A stretch of 64,000 bases of DNA from Gautieria morchelliformis (GCA_015179125.1 WHVA01000168.1:145968-209967); one strand, 5' to 3'; positions 11,898 through 22,131 are shown, counted from the stretch's first letter. Program-made: numbers and translations. Notes: generated by a model from the letters alone, not told the origin.

Positions 11898-14575
11898 GGG
11901 CGCGGAGGCGGCTTGAGAAGGTTTTCTCTGACATCACCGGTCCCGAGGTCGTTGGTAGTTCAACTGGTGATAGATATGTTCTTAACTTTATCGATGATTA
12001 CACGAGCATGTCCTGGATCTTCCTGCTGAAGAAGAAATCCGATGCAGCCGCTGCTTTCAAGGATTGGTTATCCCTCGTCGAGAGGGAAAGCAACGAACGG
12101 GTTCTTATTCTTCGTACCGACAATGGGGGGGAATACACATCGGACGTGTTTGAATCATACCTCAAACAAGAAGGCATACGTCATGAAACCACGGCCCCCT
12201 ATACATCCTCTGAGAATGGGAAGGCGGAACGCTGCCATCACACCATCATGAACCGGGCCCGAGCCATCAGGTCCGATGCGGGCTTGCCACCCAGCCTGTG
12301 GGCTGAATCTGTTAGAGCCGCCGCCTATCTAAAAAACAGGACTCACACTCGTACTCTCGAGGGGAGGACCCCCTATGAGATGTGGTTCGGGAAACGACCC
12401 AACCTCTCCCACCTGCGAGAACTGGGCTGCCGTGCCTGGGTCCATGTCCCCGGGGACAACCCGAAGATTTACAACCGCTCTATAGAATGTGTGTTAGTCG
12501 GCTACTCGGAAACCTCGAAAGCCTACCGCTGTCTGGAGCGTCTTACTGGAAAGGTCCATGTAACTAGGAATGTTGTTTTTGCTGAAAGCCAGGACTGCCG
12601 CCCATGCAATCTTCACCCAGGGGTCGTTGCGAACGACTCTGACTTGCCTGCCGTTGAGGATGCATGGTGCAATGATGATTCTCCTGCGGACTTACCTGTC
12701 GCTGACACGATTCCTGCTGGCTTACCTCCTGACACGCCTGTCCACCCAGAGCCCCCCGTCGACCCTGATCCGCCTGCAGCCATCCCCCGACGCTCCACCC
12801 GTGTCCCTAAAGTCTCCGCGGCTGGGGCTGCCATGCGTGGCCTCTCGTATGAGTCGGTGTTGGACTGTGCAATGAAAGTCATGCACACCAGCCCTCGAGG
12901 GGGTGTTGATGTCCCCGACGACGTCGTCGGTGTCCTTGTAGCTAACTCGGATGGCGAGTGGTGCTGCACGGGTGGTGACTCGGACCCAAAATCTTACCAT
13001 GAGATTCTGACCCGAGCAGATGCCCCTCAATGGGAGCACAGCATGTCTGAGGAAATGGGGTCTCTGTCCAAACACCAGGTCTGGGATCTCATCCCACGCA
13101 CGGATGTGCCTGTCGGTCGCCGTGTGATCCCTTCCAAGTGGGTGTACCTCACGAAGAAAGATGAATCTGGGACTCCGAGGCGTTTCAAATCCCGTGTTGT
13201 TGCCAAAGGTTTTGCACAACGCGCTGGCATCGATTATACTGACACGTTCGCTCCTGTTACACGCATGGAATCGGTGCGCGCAATCCTGCATATAGGCGCT
13301 GCCCTAGACTGGGATATCCACCAGCTAGATATCAAAACGGCCTTCTTACATGGGGAGCTAGAGGATGAGGTGTACATGGAGCAGCCAGAGGGCCGTGTCG
13401 AGAAAGGGAAAGAGTCCTGGGTTTGCTGCTTAAAAAAGACTCTGTACGGGCTTGTGCAGTCTCCGAGGCTATGGAACGCCAGGCTGAACAAGGCCTTGGT
13501 CGAGGAGTGTGGCTTCATGAGGATCGCTGTCGACCACTGTGTGTATACACGTACCACCCCCGCCGGTACGTCCATCATGGCTGTCCATGTGGATGACCTA
13601 TGTGTCACGGCGAGCACTGCGGGTGAGATGAGCAATCTGAAGTCTGAAATCGGCGCGATTTTCGATCTGGTTGACCTCGGCGATGTTCACCATCTCCTTG
13701 GCATTGCTATCACTAGGGACTGTGCTAACAGAACCATCTCCCTCTCACAATCCTCGTACATTGAGACCATCACCCGGCGTCTGAACCTCCACCATGCGTA
13801 CGCCACATACACGCCTCTTGACCATGCCGTTCCTCTCAGCAAGGACATGTGCCCCTGTACCGAGAAAGAGAAGCGTGCCATGAAAAAGATTCCTTATCTC
13901 ACCGCTATCGGCTCCTTGATGTACGCTGCAATGGGCACCCGTCCAGACATTTCCTTTGCAGTCTCCCACTTGAGCCAGTTTAACGCCAACCCTGGTCCGG
14001 CACATTGGACGCAGGCCCAGCGTGTTGTTACATACCTGTATACCACTCGCGACGTGTCCCTCATACTGGGCGGGAGGGGTATCTCCCTGGCAGGCTACGT
14101 TGACTCTGACTGGGCCTCTGATCGTAATGACTGGAAATCGATTGCCGGCTATCTCTACTCATTGGGCAGTGGCCCGATCTCTTGGAGCTCTAAGAAACAG
14201 CCAACCGTTGCGACGTCTAGCGTCGAAGCTGAGTACATGGCGTGCAGCTACGCTACAAAAGAGGCTCTGTGGCTGAGAAGCCTCCTCAAACTCATCGGTT
14301 TTGAGCAGAAGTCCTCCACCAATATCCAGTGCGATAACTTGGGCGCGATCATCCTTACCAAAGATCCAACCTTCCATGCCCGCTCCAAGCACATTGACGT
14401 TGCGCATCACTTTCTCCGCGATCGCGTCTCACGCGGAGAAGTCCACTTTACTCATGTTCCTACGAGAGACAACTCTGCTGATATTTTAACTAAGCCGCTC
14501 CCGCGTCCCGCGTTCTCTCACCTTGTTCCTAAGCTTGGGTTACAGAGGTCGTCTCGCGTCACGGTCACTGCTTGA
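11894..14575 (+). CDS. Copia integrase, reverse transcriptase and RNase H
   Basis: Continues the polyprotein in the -1 frame; there is no ATG of its own at the start. The integrase core has FSDITGP, LRTDNGGEYTSDVF and the glutamate in YTSSENGKAERCHH. The RT domain begins near 13020 (WEHSMSEEMGSLSKHQVWDL) and carries YTDTFAPVTRMESVRAIL, LDIKTAFLHGELEDEVYMEQ and the catalytic box VHVDDL. RNase H shows GYVDSDWASDR, SSVEAEYMA and HIDVAHHFLRDRV. The frame is open for 893 codons with no internal stop, so apart from the junction the element could be recently active. Confidence 0.9.
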   Translation: MRARRRLEKVFSDITGPEVVGSSTGDRYVLNFIDDYTSMSWIFLLKKKSDAAAAFKDWLSLVERESNERVLILRTDNGGEYTSDVFESYLKQEGIRHETTAPYTSSENGKAERCHHTIMNRARAIRSDAGLPPSLWAESVRAAAYLKNRTHTRTLEGRTPYEMWFGKRPNLSHLRELGCRAWVHVPGDNPKIYNRSIECVLVGYSETSKAYRCLERLTGKVHVTRNVVFAESQDCRPCNLHPGVVANDSDLPAVEDAWCNDDSPADLPVADTIPAGLPPDTPVHPEPPVDPDPPAAIPRRSTRVPKVSAAGAAMRGLSYESVLDCAMKVMHTSPRGGVDVPDDVVGVLVANSDGEWCCTGGDSDPKSYHEILTRADAPQWEHSMSEEMGSLSKHQVWDLIPRTDVPVGRRVIPSKWVYLTKKDESGTPRRFKSRVVAKGFAQRAGIDYTDTFAPVTRMESVRAILHIGAALDWDIHQLDIKTAFLHGELEDEVYMEQPEGRVEKGKESWVCCLKKTLYGLVQSPRLWNARLNKALVEECGFMRIAVDHCVYTRTTPAGTSIMAVHVDDLCVTASTAGEMSNLKSEIGAIFDLVDLGDVHHLLGIAITRDCANRTISLSQSSYIETITRRLNLHHAYATYTPLDHAVPLSKDMCPCTEKEKRAMKKIPYLTAIGSLMYAAMGTRPDISFAVSHLSQFNANPGPAHWTQAQRVVTYLYTTRDVSLILGGRGISLAGYVDSDWASDRNDWKSIAGYLYSLGSGPISWSSKKQPTVATSSVEAEYMACSYATKEALWLRSLLKLIGFEQKSSTNIQCDNLGAIILTKDPTFHARSKHIDVAHHFLRDRVSRGEVHFTHVPTRDNSADILTKPLPRPAFSHLVPKLGLQRSSRVTVTA

Positions 14576-14582
14576 GGGGGTG
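14573..14582 (+). promoter_or_regulatory. Copia polypurine tract
   Basis: GAGGGGGTG-type purine run directly before the 3' LTR; the expected plus-strand primer. Confidence 0.7.
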
Positions 14583-14733
14583 TGTTGGAGTTACAAGCAT
14601 GACCCTGCCACGTCCACAAGCACCCACATACGTGGAGCCCTTGAGACGTGAGTTGGAGTTCCACGGCTTTTCCTCAGTCTTATCACACACTAGTGAGACT
14701 GAGCTGACTACTAGTACAGTACAGTTTCCAATA
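14583..14733 (+). repeat. 3' LTR of copia element
   Basis: 151 bp, identical in length to the 5' LTR. The three differences are CpA or TpG here where the 5' copy has CpG. Confidence 0.93.
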
Positions 14734-16008
14734 GATTTGGAGGGGATTTGATGGGGATTTGAGAAATGGATTTGGAGGGCAAATCCATCCAAATCCTCAA
14801 ATCACCTCCAGGAGCCAGGAGGTGATTTGGGATTTGTGCGTGGATTTGGATTTGGATTTCGGCCGGCGCCGTCGCGGGCCCTAAACTAGTCCCTTGGGAT
14901 CTCCCTTTGTGCCTGCAGAAAGTAACCCGGAAACTGAAGTACTCGCTAAAGTGACTCCATACCGCCCCTACAATCTAGTGGCCTGGTCCAAGGCCATGCC
15001 GCCAACCAGTTATGACATCTGTGCAAGCCTTTGAATCTGGTCAATTCAGTAAAAACTCTAAAAAATACATAGTTCCATCTCTTTTTTTTATTCTTCAGTG
15101 TTTCTCTTCTATATTTTTATATAATTTTGAGTTTCTCTTGATCTATGTTATTTGTTATTTTAAGAGGACACCTAAAGGTAAATTAATGCTTTCATATATG
15201 TTATTTTTTAGAGATACATTATAGCGCAGAACCTACCTTCCGCTGACAGACCTGCGAGAGCGGCATCCTGCCGTGTCCGGCACCAGCGTTCTCAAATCCA
15301 CTCAAATCCAGTTTCAAATCGGGCTAATCACAGTTAAATCGCGATTTCGGGGCATTGTCGGGTGTTCTAAAAAAATCGAAATCCTCCGTCAAATCCTCAT
15401 CAAATCCTAGCCAAATCCTCTACTGTGATCAGCCCTATTGGTAAGACCGTCATGCTGGCAACGCATTCGCTCAAGGAGAATGGTGTGGGCCTCATACACG
15501 TTCTCATTTCTCATGGTACCAAATGCTAATGATGTTATGGCATCACTCGTGTCGCTTCTGACACCTGTATGAAGGTCTTTTTGTGGAGACCAACTTTACA
15601 GCTTTGGCATCGTTACCCATTGAACGGCTTGTTGTGAGCTCAGTACGGATTTGCATGGTCCCTTCTACCCACATTATTTTCAGGTCACTAACACCATTCC
15701 ACAAAAACGTCTGTTCTGCACAGAGCCTTCGATAAATGGCGATGTTCCCATTCCAAATGGTGGTGCCTACTTCCATCGGTCTGATGCTGATGCTCTGGAG
15801 ACAACTTCCAGCACATTTTCACATAGCACGTTCGCGAACGGAGAGCTTTCAACCTCGAGGACCAACTCCCCTGAGAGCTCAACCCCTAGCTCACCGCGTT
15901 TATTCAAAGATGATGATATTAAGGAACACGATCGCAGAAAGTATCCATAGGACCCACAACGGGGAGAGCATTAGCCTGCTGTTTGGCGAGTGGAGCGGGA
16001 GCACCTGA

Positions 16009-16425
16009 CAATTATTTTGATGTGGAGTGTCCGATGTGTGCCAGTGTAAAATTTTGTCCCTCTGCACCATCAGACTTGACGGCAAAAGGTATTGGTGGTG
16101 TCAGTATTACATCACTCGGGAACCAAATTCTCATCCATAGCTGGATGGTTCTTTCAGTACAACCCAATCTCTGTGCGCCAGTTTCACCAATCACGAATGC
16201 ACCCGTCGAGTAACATAATTTGCCGAGGCTTGAGGGACACTCATGTCCGTGAACATACAACCATCATATGATACATAGGAATCCTGCCTAATAATAAATA
16301 GTCTGCAAAAACAGGCGTTCAGTCAATGGGCGTAATTAGTAACGAACGAAATAAGCTACTGACATATGTTATCCATGGATTCCTTTTTTTTTTTTTTCTT
16401 TCTTTTTTTTGGACCAGTGTAAGTG
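16009..16425. other. Region between PRS pseudogene and peptide gene
   Basis: No gene recognised. A pyrimidine-only T-rich tract lies at about 16383-16410. Confidence 0.4.
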
Positions 16426-16724
16426 TTAATTGCAAGAGCGACCGCCTACGGCATTACAGCCTATGATCTAGAAAATTATTTGGCCAACCAAGCAATACGG
16501 TATGCAATAGTTACTCACAATCTTACGTGGGGCATTTTCAGGGGCATCCCCACTACTTCTCTTCATACCTGGGAGCTCAGACCGCGCTCTGAGAAAAGGT
16601 GGACGGGCGGGCAGTGGCACACATAACATATATACACACCTGGCATTAGTGGTCTGGACTCAGCCAAATGAACGCCAAAGGTGACAAATGCGAGACAAAG
16701 AGCGTATAATGTTGCATTCCGCAT
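16426..16724 (-). CDS. Candidate small secreted cysteine-containing peptide precursor (three exons)
   Basis: Hypothetical 53-residue preproprotein found by splicing. Exon 1 (16724-16640) encodes a signal peptide, MRNATLYALCLAFVTFGVHL then AESRPLMP. Exon 2 (16568-16527) gives GMKRSSGDAPENAP, with a Lys-Arg pair that Kex2 could cut. Exon 3 (16460-16426) gives RCNAVGGRSCN and TAA. Both introns (71 and 66 bp) have GT and AG ends and matching phase 1. Two cysteines eight residues apart could form one loop. A TATA-like TATAAA lies 95 bp upstream. I recognise no family. Against it: it is short, and an alternative acceptor at 16468 would give a different end (HHRL). The function is unknown; a processed signalling or effector peptide is only a guess. 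Confidence 0.5.
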
Positions 16725-16817
16725 ATTTTTAGAAGCTTGTGAGGAGGTGTATTTAGATAATCCCAGGAGGGGAGTGCGAGTCAGATGCTACAATTTTCAA
16801 TGTCGAGGCTGCCGAGC

Positions 16818-16823
16818 TTTATA
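16818..16823 (-). promoter_or_regulatory. TATA-like box upstream of peptide gene
   Basis: TATAAA on the minus strand, 95 bp before the ATG at 16724 and within a GC-rich stretch. Position fits a core promoter; not proven. Confidence 0.35.
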
Positions 16824-17522
16824 GGCCCGGCCTCTGGTGAACGTTACCACTGGTGTCCCAAGCCAATTCGACCACCAGGATTGGATGACGTGGTGTCTGA
16901 GCAATAGCACCGTCGTTCAAAGCTTTTATCAATATGGATGTGACTAGTGACGCAACACTTACAGTCGGATTGCAATTAATTGGCGATAAGAGCTAGTAGA
17001 TCTCATTGCAGATCTATGAGCCCTGACAAGAATATTGGTTCCTTATAGCTTGTATCTCGTTTACAGTGATTAACCATTGATTCCTCATATATGCCAAGGT
17101 CTCCATGTCGTGGCCAGGAACCAATCAGGGGACCTTGACAACAAGCTTCTCATTCGGGGGTTTCCTCTAACGGTCAATTATTGGGGTGAGTCCGGCGTAG
17201 CAATTATCTCATTTGATTCGGTGCCCTAACTGGAGGTCGCGGTGCCTACAGACCCCTTGCGAGTTGGAGCTGGCTTGGCTGGCTTCAGTTCAACACAGCC
17301 AAAGTAACCTCCCCAAAAGATGTCGGACTTCTCCCGATTTCTCTGTCCCCAGTGCTTTTGATGAGCAAGGCACTGTAGAAAACTCCGACACTGGAAGGTA
17401 CCTTTTACGTAAATGGGCAATAATAGAGAGTGTATGTTGGTAAGAATTATTAAGAATTATTAGCTTCGGCCGATTCCGGCGACGATGCAAATTATGAATT
17501 TATCGTGTGAATTTACTAAGTA
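16824..17522. other. Unassigned region before the repeat block
   Basis: About 700 bp with no recognised gene or repeat. It marks the edge between the gene island and the transposon block. Confidence 0.4.
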
Positions 17523-17625
17523 CTAGCCAATCGACCCGTGCTTCGCACCGGGTTAGTTAAGGCTAACATCGCACAGGGGTAGTTAATAGTATTAAAGAAT
17601 TATTTGGTGGAATGAAACTACATAT

Positions 17626-17740
17626 TTAATCAGGCTTTAGCAATACCTCTTTGTATACAATATTAAAGAACATGGACTTGTTCCAATTAGTGCAACATAA
17701 AATTGCCCATGGGAAATACTGCTTATTGCAAGTCTACTCC
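17626..17740 (-). pseudogene. Remnant of Helitron helicase C-terminus
   Basis: Reads TNWNKSMFFNIVYKEVLLKP before a stop at 17626. This matches TNWNRVK...NIVYKDVLLRAP at the end of the intact Helitron protein encoded at 25948-31221. The preceding VFPMGNFMLH is a decayed form of VFGHGQLYVGVSR. Confidence 0.7.
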
Positions 17741-17806
17741 TACCATGCTCCTGTGCTGCACATCAGGATATGCCTGGATGTGGCACAGCACTGGGTAGGG
17801 ACCGCC

Positions 17807-18354
17807 TAGGGCTGCACACTGTCCGTATTACGGCTACGGCCATATAATGTATGGCAAGTTGACGGATATGGCAGACTGTATACCATCCATATGATCAACA
17901 CCTCACCCCCTCTGACAGTACAGTATGGGTACCGTACCGTCCGTATTACAGTTGATGGCAATAGTTATACAGTCAAGCTATTGGAGGGTCAGTTAGTGAC
18001 CGATCCATGTAGATATGACATTGCATGGCATTGGTATGTTGGGCCTATGCGACCTACACAGGTAGCTACACTTTATGTCAGCCTATGCAGACTATTTAGG
18101 CAGCCCCGGTGTATGTGCCAGCAGTAGCGCCCATCAGGCGATGCCTTTTTGGGCTCAGCTAACAGGTTTTCGGTGTTTACTGATGCATGCCGTATACATA
18201 CCGTACACGGCCGTATTTGTATGGTATCATACGCCGTCAAACCATACCGTATACCATACCGTTGGCAGCACACACAGACACGTGACGGTACGGGTGCTGT
18301 GGCCGTAATATGGCACTGTACAGCTGTGGTTGTACAGCATGGTGTGCAGCCCTA
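17807..18354. mobile_element. hAT-type MITE, 548 bp
   Basis: Terminal inverted repeats TAGGGCTGCACAC at both ends, flanked by a perfect 8 bp duplication GGACCGCC (17799-17806 and 18355-18362). TAGGG termini with an 8 bp duplication are diagnostic of hAT transposases. The interior is packed with CCGTATTACGG and TACCGTA-type motifs in both orientations, likely transposase-binding subterminal repeats. There is no coding sequence. Confidence 0.87.
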
Positions 18355-18442
18355 GGACCGCCGGGGACCTGTGGGGTGAGCCTGGATGACCTGAGACCAC
18401 CAGGGACCTGTGGGATAAGCCTGGATGCGCTGGGACCACTGC
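18355..18442. repeat. Two copies of a ~47 bp tandem repeat
   Basis: GGGACCTGTGGG followed by GCCTGGATG recurs twice beside the MITE; part of the relic D region. Confidence 0.55.
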
Positions 18443-18559
18443 CAAGGTGGATGATGCCCATGCTTTGCCCAGGGGTTAGGTCAAATACATTGGGTAAAGA
18501 AACTTGGGTAAAACACATCTTGTCACGATTGAATGTAGCTCTAAGTAACACATCTGGAT

Positions 18560-18800
18560 AGGTAATGTCTCCACACATTTCTCCCGTGTCTGTGTGCCAA
18601 TCATGTGTAGCATGTCCCCATGTATGGCATGTGTTCCCTGAGTGTAGCATGAACCCCAAGTATAGTGTACGTAGCATGTCCCCATGCGTAGCATATCCCC
18701 CATGTGTAGGGTGTCCCACATGCATAGCGTGCCCCCGATGCATAGTGTGCCCCCCATACATAGCATGTCCCCAAGTAGCATTTCCCTTGTTTGTAGCATG
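18560..18800. repeat. GTAGCATGTCCC minisatellite
   Basis: Imperfect tandem units of about 18-21 bp built on GCATGTCCCCATGTGTA. The same array, longer, lies at 33430-34100 in Helitron C. Confidence 0.8.
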
Positions 18801-19019
18801 TCACTGGTTTATAGTGTATCTGCAAGAGTGTAAAAGTGAAAGAAATTATTGTAGGGGCAAGTGAAATAAATACATGTCAGAAGGTTGTACAATGGATAAC
18901 AGAGAAATAGACTCATATTTGCAGGCAGGGCTGTTGTCATTAATTTTTAGCCAATTCAGAGAAATCTATTGATATCTATTTTTTAAACTATACAGGATAT
19001 ATGTATATACATATAAAAT

Positions 19020-20090
19020 AAAGTACAAAAAGGGATAAAAAACGAGAATTATTGCAAGAAATGACAGAAAAAAACACAGCAGTGATGAGCAGGAAAGGTG
19101 GGAGGCAATGAGAGGAGCAACCTGGGCTGAAAAGAAGTCAAAAAGAGGTCAAAAAAGCGAAAATTACAGGAAGAAACACCACAGATAGAAGCTGATCCTA
19201 ATAAATATCAAAACAACATAAATATGATAGGAAGACACACACCAGATGCAGCAATGGCAGACAGGCAGGGTGGGAGGCACTGAGAGGAACCTGGGCTGCA
19301 AAGAAGGTCAAAAGAGAATAAAAAAGCGAAAATTATTGGAAGAAATGATAGATATGATAGGAAAAAACACACCAGAGCCAGTAATGACCATCAAGAAAGG
19401 TGGGAGGCAATGAGAGGAGCAACATAGGCTGAAAAGGAGTCAAACAGAGATTCAAAAAGCGAAAATTATAGCAAGAAATAGCAATATTTACCATGAAGAG
19501 AAGCTGATTCTAATAAATGTCAAAACAAAACAAATATGATAGCAAGACACACACCAGATGCAGCAATGGCAGACAGGAAAGGTGGGAAGCACTGAGAGGA
19601 GGAACCTGGGCTGAAAAGATGGCAAAAAGAGGATAAAAAAGCAAAAATTAGTGGAAAAAATGACAGATATGATAAGAAAAGAACATACAGGAGGCAGGAG
19701 TGATGACCAAGAAAGGTGGAGGCAATCAGGGGAGCAACCTAAGCTGAAAAGAAGTCAAAAAGAGATTAAAAAAGCGAAAATTATAGCAAGAAATAGCAAT
19801 ATTTACCATGGAGAGAAGCTGATTCTAATAAATATCAAACCATGATAGCAAGACACACACCAGATGCAGCAATATCAGACAGGCAAGGTGGGAGGCATTG
19901 AGAGAGGGGGCTGAAAAGAAGACAAAAAGAGGATAAAAAAGCGAAAATTATAGGAATAAATGATAGATATGATAGGAAAAAACACACCAGAGCCAGTAAT
20001 TACCATCCAGAAAGGTGGGAGGCAATGAGAGGAGCAGCCTAGGCTGAAAAGAAGTCAAAAGAGGATAAAAAAGCGAAAATATTAGCAATA
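19020..20090. repeat. Tandem array with ~300-317 bp dimeric unit
   Basis: AAAAAGCGAAAATTA recurs at about 19157, 19326, 19458, 19640, 19775, 19940 and 20073, alternating about 170 and 133 bp apart. Each half also carries GGTGGGAGGCA and ACACACCAGA. The same AAAAAGCGAAATTA core appears in the array at 31370-32240. Confidence 0.8.
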
Positions 20091-20226
20091 TCTATCTGAG
20101 GGGACTGTAGAGAGACAGAGAGCCCCAATAACAGACACAGAAAGAGCCAGACACAGAGAGAGCTAGTAGCAGACACAGAGAGAGCCAGCAGCAGACACCA
20201 AGATCCAGCAGCAGACACAGAGATCC

Positions 20227-20390
20227 ATGAGTTAGGTGCCGGCATACGCCGGCACCAGGGTCCAGCTGAGCGGAGCCGCGAGCGCCTTCCTGCCCTTTGT
20301 TCCTTTTTCTTCCACCACCACCACGTTCACTCAAACCCCGTAGTCACTCGCTTTTCGAACACCATAGCACAGTCCCTCTTTTTGTTCTAT
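20227..20390 (+). repeat. Ngaro split repeat A1
   Basis: Begins ATGAGTTAGGTGCCGGCATA and ends TTTTTGTTCTAT; matches A2 with a few transitions. Confidence 0.9.
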
Positions 20391-20596
20391 ACACGCACCG
20401 GAGTAGGACGATGACCCACAAGCACCTGGGTCTGAATATCACCCCCCCACCATCACAAATGCACCGCGAACAGTGCAACGAACAGGACGCACCACTTAGC
20501 GCTACGCCCGGACGCCAACAGCCGTGACAGCGACAAGACCAACCCCTACCTAGACCCACTGCTGCAATTCAAGGCAGAGAAGAACTGAGCGCGAAC

Positions 20597-22059
20597 ATGC
20601 GCACCCCACAAAACCCGTCACCCGCCAGCCAAAGAGTGGCGACCAGGCTAAGGGAGCAAGAAGAGGAGATAGTGCAGCTCAGAGCCAAAATAGCAGCAAC
20701 TGCGCACCGCAAGCAGCATCAGCGACCCGTCCACCAGCCCCAGCAACCCCGCCAGCAGCCACAGCAGCAACCGGACTCACCCCAGCCGGCAGCGGATCAG
20801 CAGCATGAGTGGGCAGAAGCCCAGACGGAAGTGCAGGGTACCCTATTTGTGGACAAAGAGGCCATCGAGAGAGCAAGAGCAGCGGCCAAAGAGGATGGAA
20901 AGAAGGCCCCCCCCCAAACCGAGCGACAGGCCTGTGCGCCGTCGCTGCCGGCTAAAGGCCACGTGTGATCAACGAGCAAAGCAGCGCGTAAACGACGGCT
21001 AAAGGCCGTGCATGAACGGCGGCTAGGACCACAGACCAACAGCGACTAAAGGTGTCCTCGGTCACAAGCTAAAGGCCGCGAGTCGGAAATTGGTCAAGGC
21101 TAAAGGCCGACCGAAGCAGCTGGCCAAAGGCAGCGCCGCAGACCCAGCGGGGAGGGGGCCAGCGCGCTCTGCGATGAAGGGTAACCAGCCTTCCCCCCCC
21201 CCCACTCACACCCCACGTCGCCCCTCTCGCTCCTTGCCTGCCTTTAACCGCACTGCACGTTACCGCATGCTGACCGTTCCCCCCACCAGCGATACCACCG
21301 AAAGCAGATGAAGCCTTCAAGGCGTTCTGCTACGTACCGTACACGGCCCTCTCCCTGTCGGTGCGAATCAAAGCCAGCTGAGGCGAGGAGGACTTCGTAG
21401 TCAACGCACAGGGAGGCCTCACGGCCAAAGGGCTCGATCGCCGGAATGAAAGGAACATATCGACGGTTGAGTGGTATGCAGTGGCTAAGGCAGCCGAAGA
21501 GAGGACCGAGTTCCACCACCGTAAGACGAGAGCACACGCCATAGCTGCGCACCACAAGATAGTCATGGATCTGGGACGATCCCACGGCTGGGACATCACG
21601 ATGGAATACAATATCCAGCAGCACGAGCTGGTTTCGCTGCACCCAACGCATGATCTGAGCACACTAGATGTGATGGCGCTAACAATCTTGGCAACCAGGC
21701 CAGTGGCAGGGCCGCCCGCGACACGACCATCGTCCCCAGCCAGCAAGAGAGCCTTTCCACGTGAGTTCTCGCCTCCTCCAGCGAGGAAGAAAACCAAGGC
21801 CCATTGCTTTCGATGTGGGGCCGGTGGGCACCTCCCTGCCGACTGCCGAGCCTCCACAACCAGCCATGGCAGGCCCGTCACACCCATCGCCAGCGGCGCG
21901 AAGAGCAGACACACGCTTGCTGCCCCCAACGGCAAGCAGTACTGCTTCAATTGGGCCAGGAACTCCACATGCCCCTTCGGCGATGTGTGCAACAACGCAC
22001 ACGGATCCACCCTGTGTGGAGAACCCATGCACGGGGCTGGCACATGCCAAGGAGCGTAG
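20597..22059 (+). pseudogene. Ngaro Gag-like protein, broken
   Basis: The first frame (20597-20968) encodes a coiled-coil and Gln-rich segment (QRVATRLREQEEEIVQLRAK). Near a run of C at about 20908 the frame changes. After a stretch of GCTAAAGGCC repeats, coding resumes at about 21290-22059. There it shows a CCHC knuckle (CFRCGAGGHLPADC, about 21805-21846) and a CCCH finger (CFNWARNSTCPFGDVCNNAH, about 21943-22002). These zinc fingers suggest nucleic-acid binding as in Gag. At least one frameshift and one in-frame TGA (about 21381) separate the parts. Confidence 0.7.
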
Positions 22060-22131
22060 TGACTCCACTAGACCCTGGTTGAGTGGAGTCACTGCTCTGT
22101 AAATACGGCATAACGGACAAGTGGCGCCATA

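Larger units (their letters stand above)
10073..14733 (+). mobile_element. Complete Ty1/copia LTR retrotransposon
   Basis: 4661 bp element bounded by 151 bp LTRs and flanked by a 5 bp duplication GATTT (10068-10072 and 14734-14738). Order: LTR, primer-binding site, gag-protease-integrase N-terminus, a -1 frame change, integrase-RT-RNase H, polypurine tract, LTR. Integrase before RT defines copia rather than gypsy. It sits inside the TIR element at 10050-15435. LTR divergence is 3 in 151 positions, so the insertion is moderately young. Confidence 0.95.
10050..15435. mobile_element. TIR DNA element (MITE-like) with TA target duplication, hosting a copia insertion
   Basis: The ends are inverted copies beginning GGGCTGATCACAG. 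Homology runs about 50 bp inward through GGATTTG-type subterminal repeats once the copia element is removed. Both ends are flanked by TA (10048-10049 and 15436-15437), the duplication made by Tc1/mariner-type transposases. Excluding copia and its duplicated target, the element is about 720 bp (10050-10072 plus 14739-15435) and has no transposase, so it is non-autonomous. Its interior (14880-15230) has no recognised gene. Confidence 0.82.
9202..16008 (+). pseudogene. Ribose-phosphate pyrophosphokinase pseudogene, split by nested transposons
   Basis: Relic of a PRPP synthetase, which makes PRPP for nucleotide, histidine and tryptophan synthesis. The 5' part (9202-10047) reads [102 protein letters not shown] and ILVDDLID. 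The 3' part (15438-16008) reads GKTVMLATHSLKENGVG, VTNTIPQKR and ESIHRTHNGESISLLFGEW. Independent breaks: a GCTG duplication at the end of exon 1; small frame shifts around 9420-9480; a loss of about 29 nt that removes the family segment between KKDQSR and MLGIAG (near 9633); a loss of 7-8 nt near 9750; and the 5.4 kb insertion at 10050-15435. Without the insertion the reading frame LVDDLIDIIGKTVM would be continuous. A functional paralogue is expected elsewhere in the genome. Confidence 0.87.
17523..18442 (-). mobile_element. Decayed Helitron 3' end (relic D)
   Basis: The minus strand ends in CTAG followed by T (17523-17526, next to 17522), 8 bp after a hairpin-like CGGTGCGAAGCACGGG. This is the layout of a Helitron 3' end. 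Just inside lies a remnant of the helicase C-terminus. Its 5' side is lost: the 3' end of another Helitron begins at 18443. The relic is interrupted by a hAT-type MITE. Confidence 0.65.

Noticed and set aside
18560-18800. Repeat-spacer look of the GTAGCATGTCCC array as a CRISPR
   Set aside because: Units are imperfect and contiguous without equal unique spacers, there are no cas genes, and the setting is eukaryotic.
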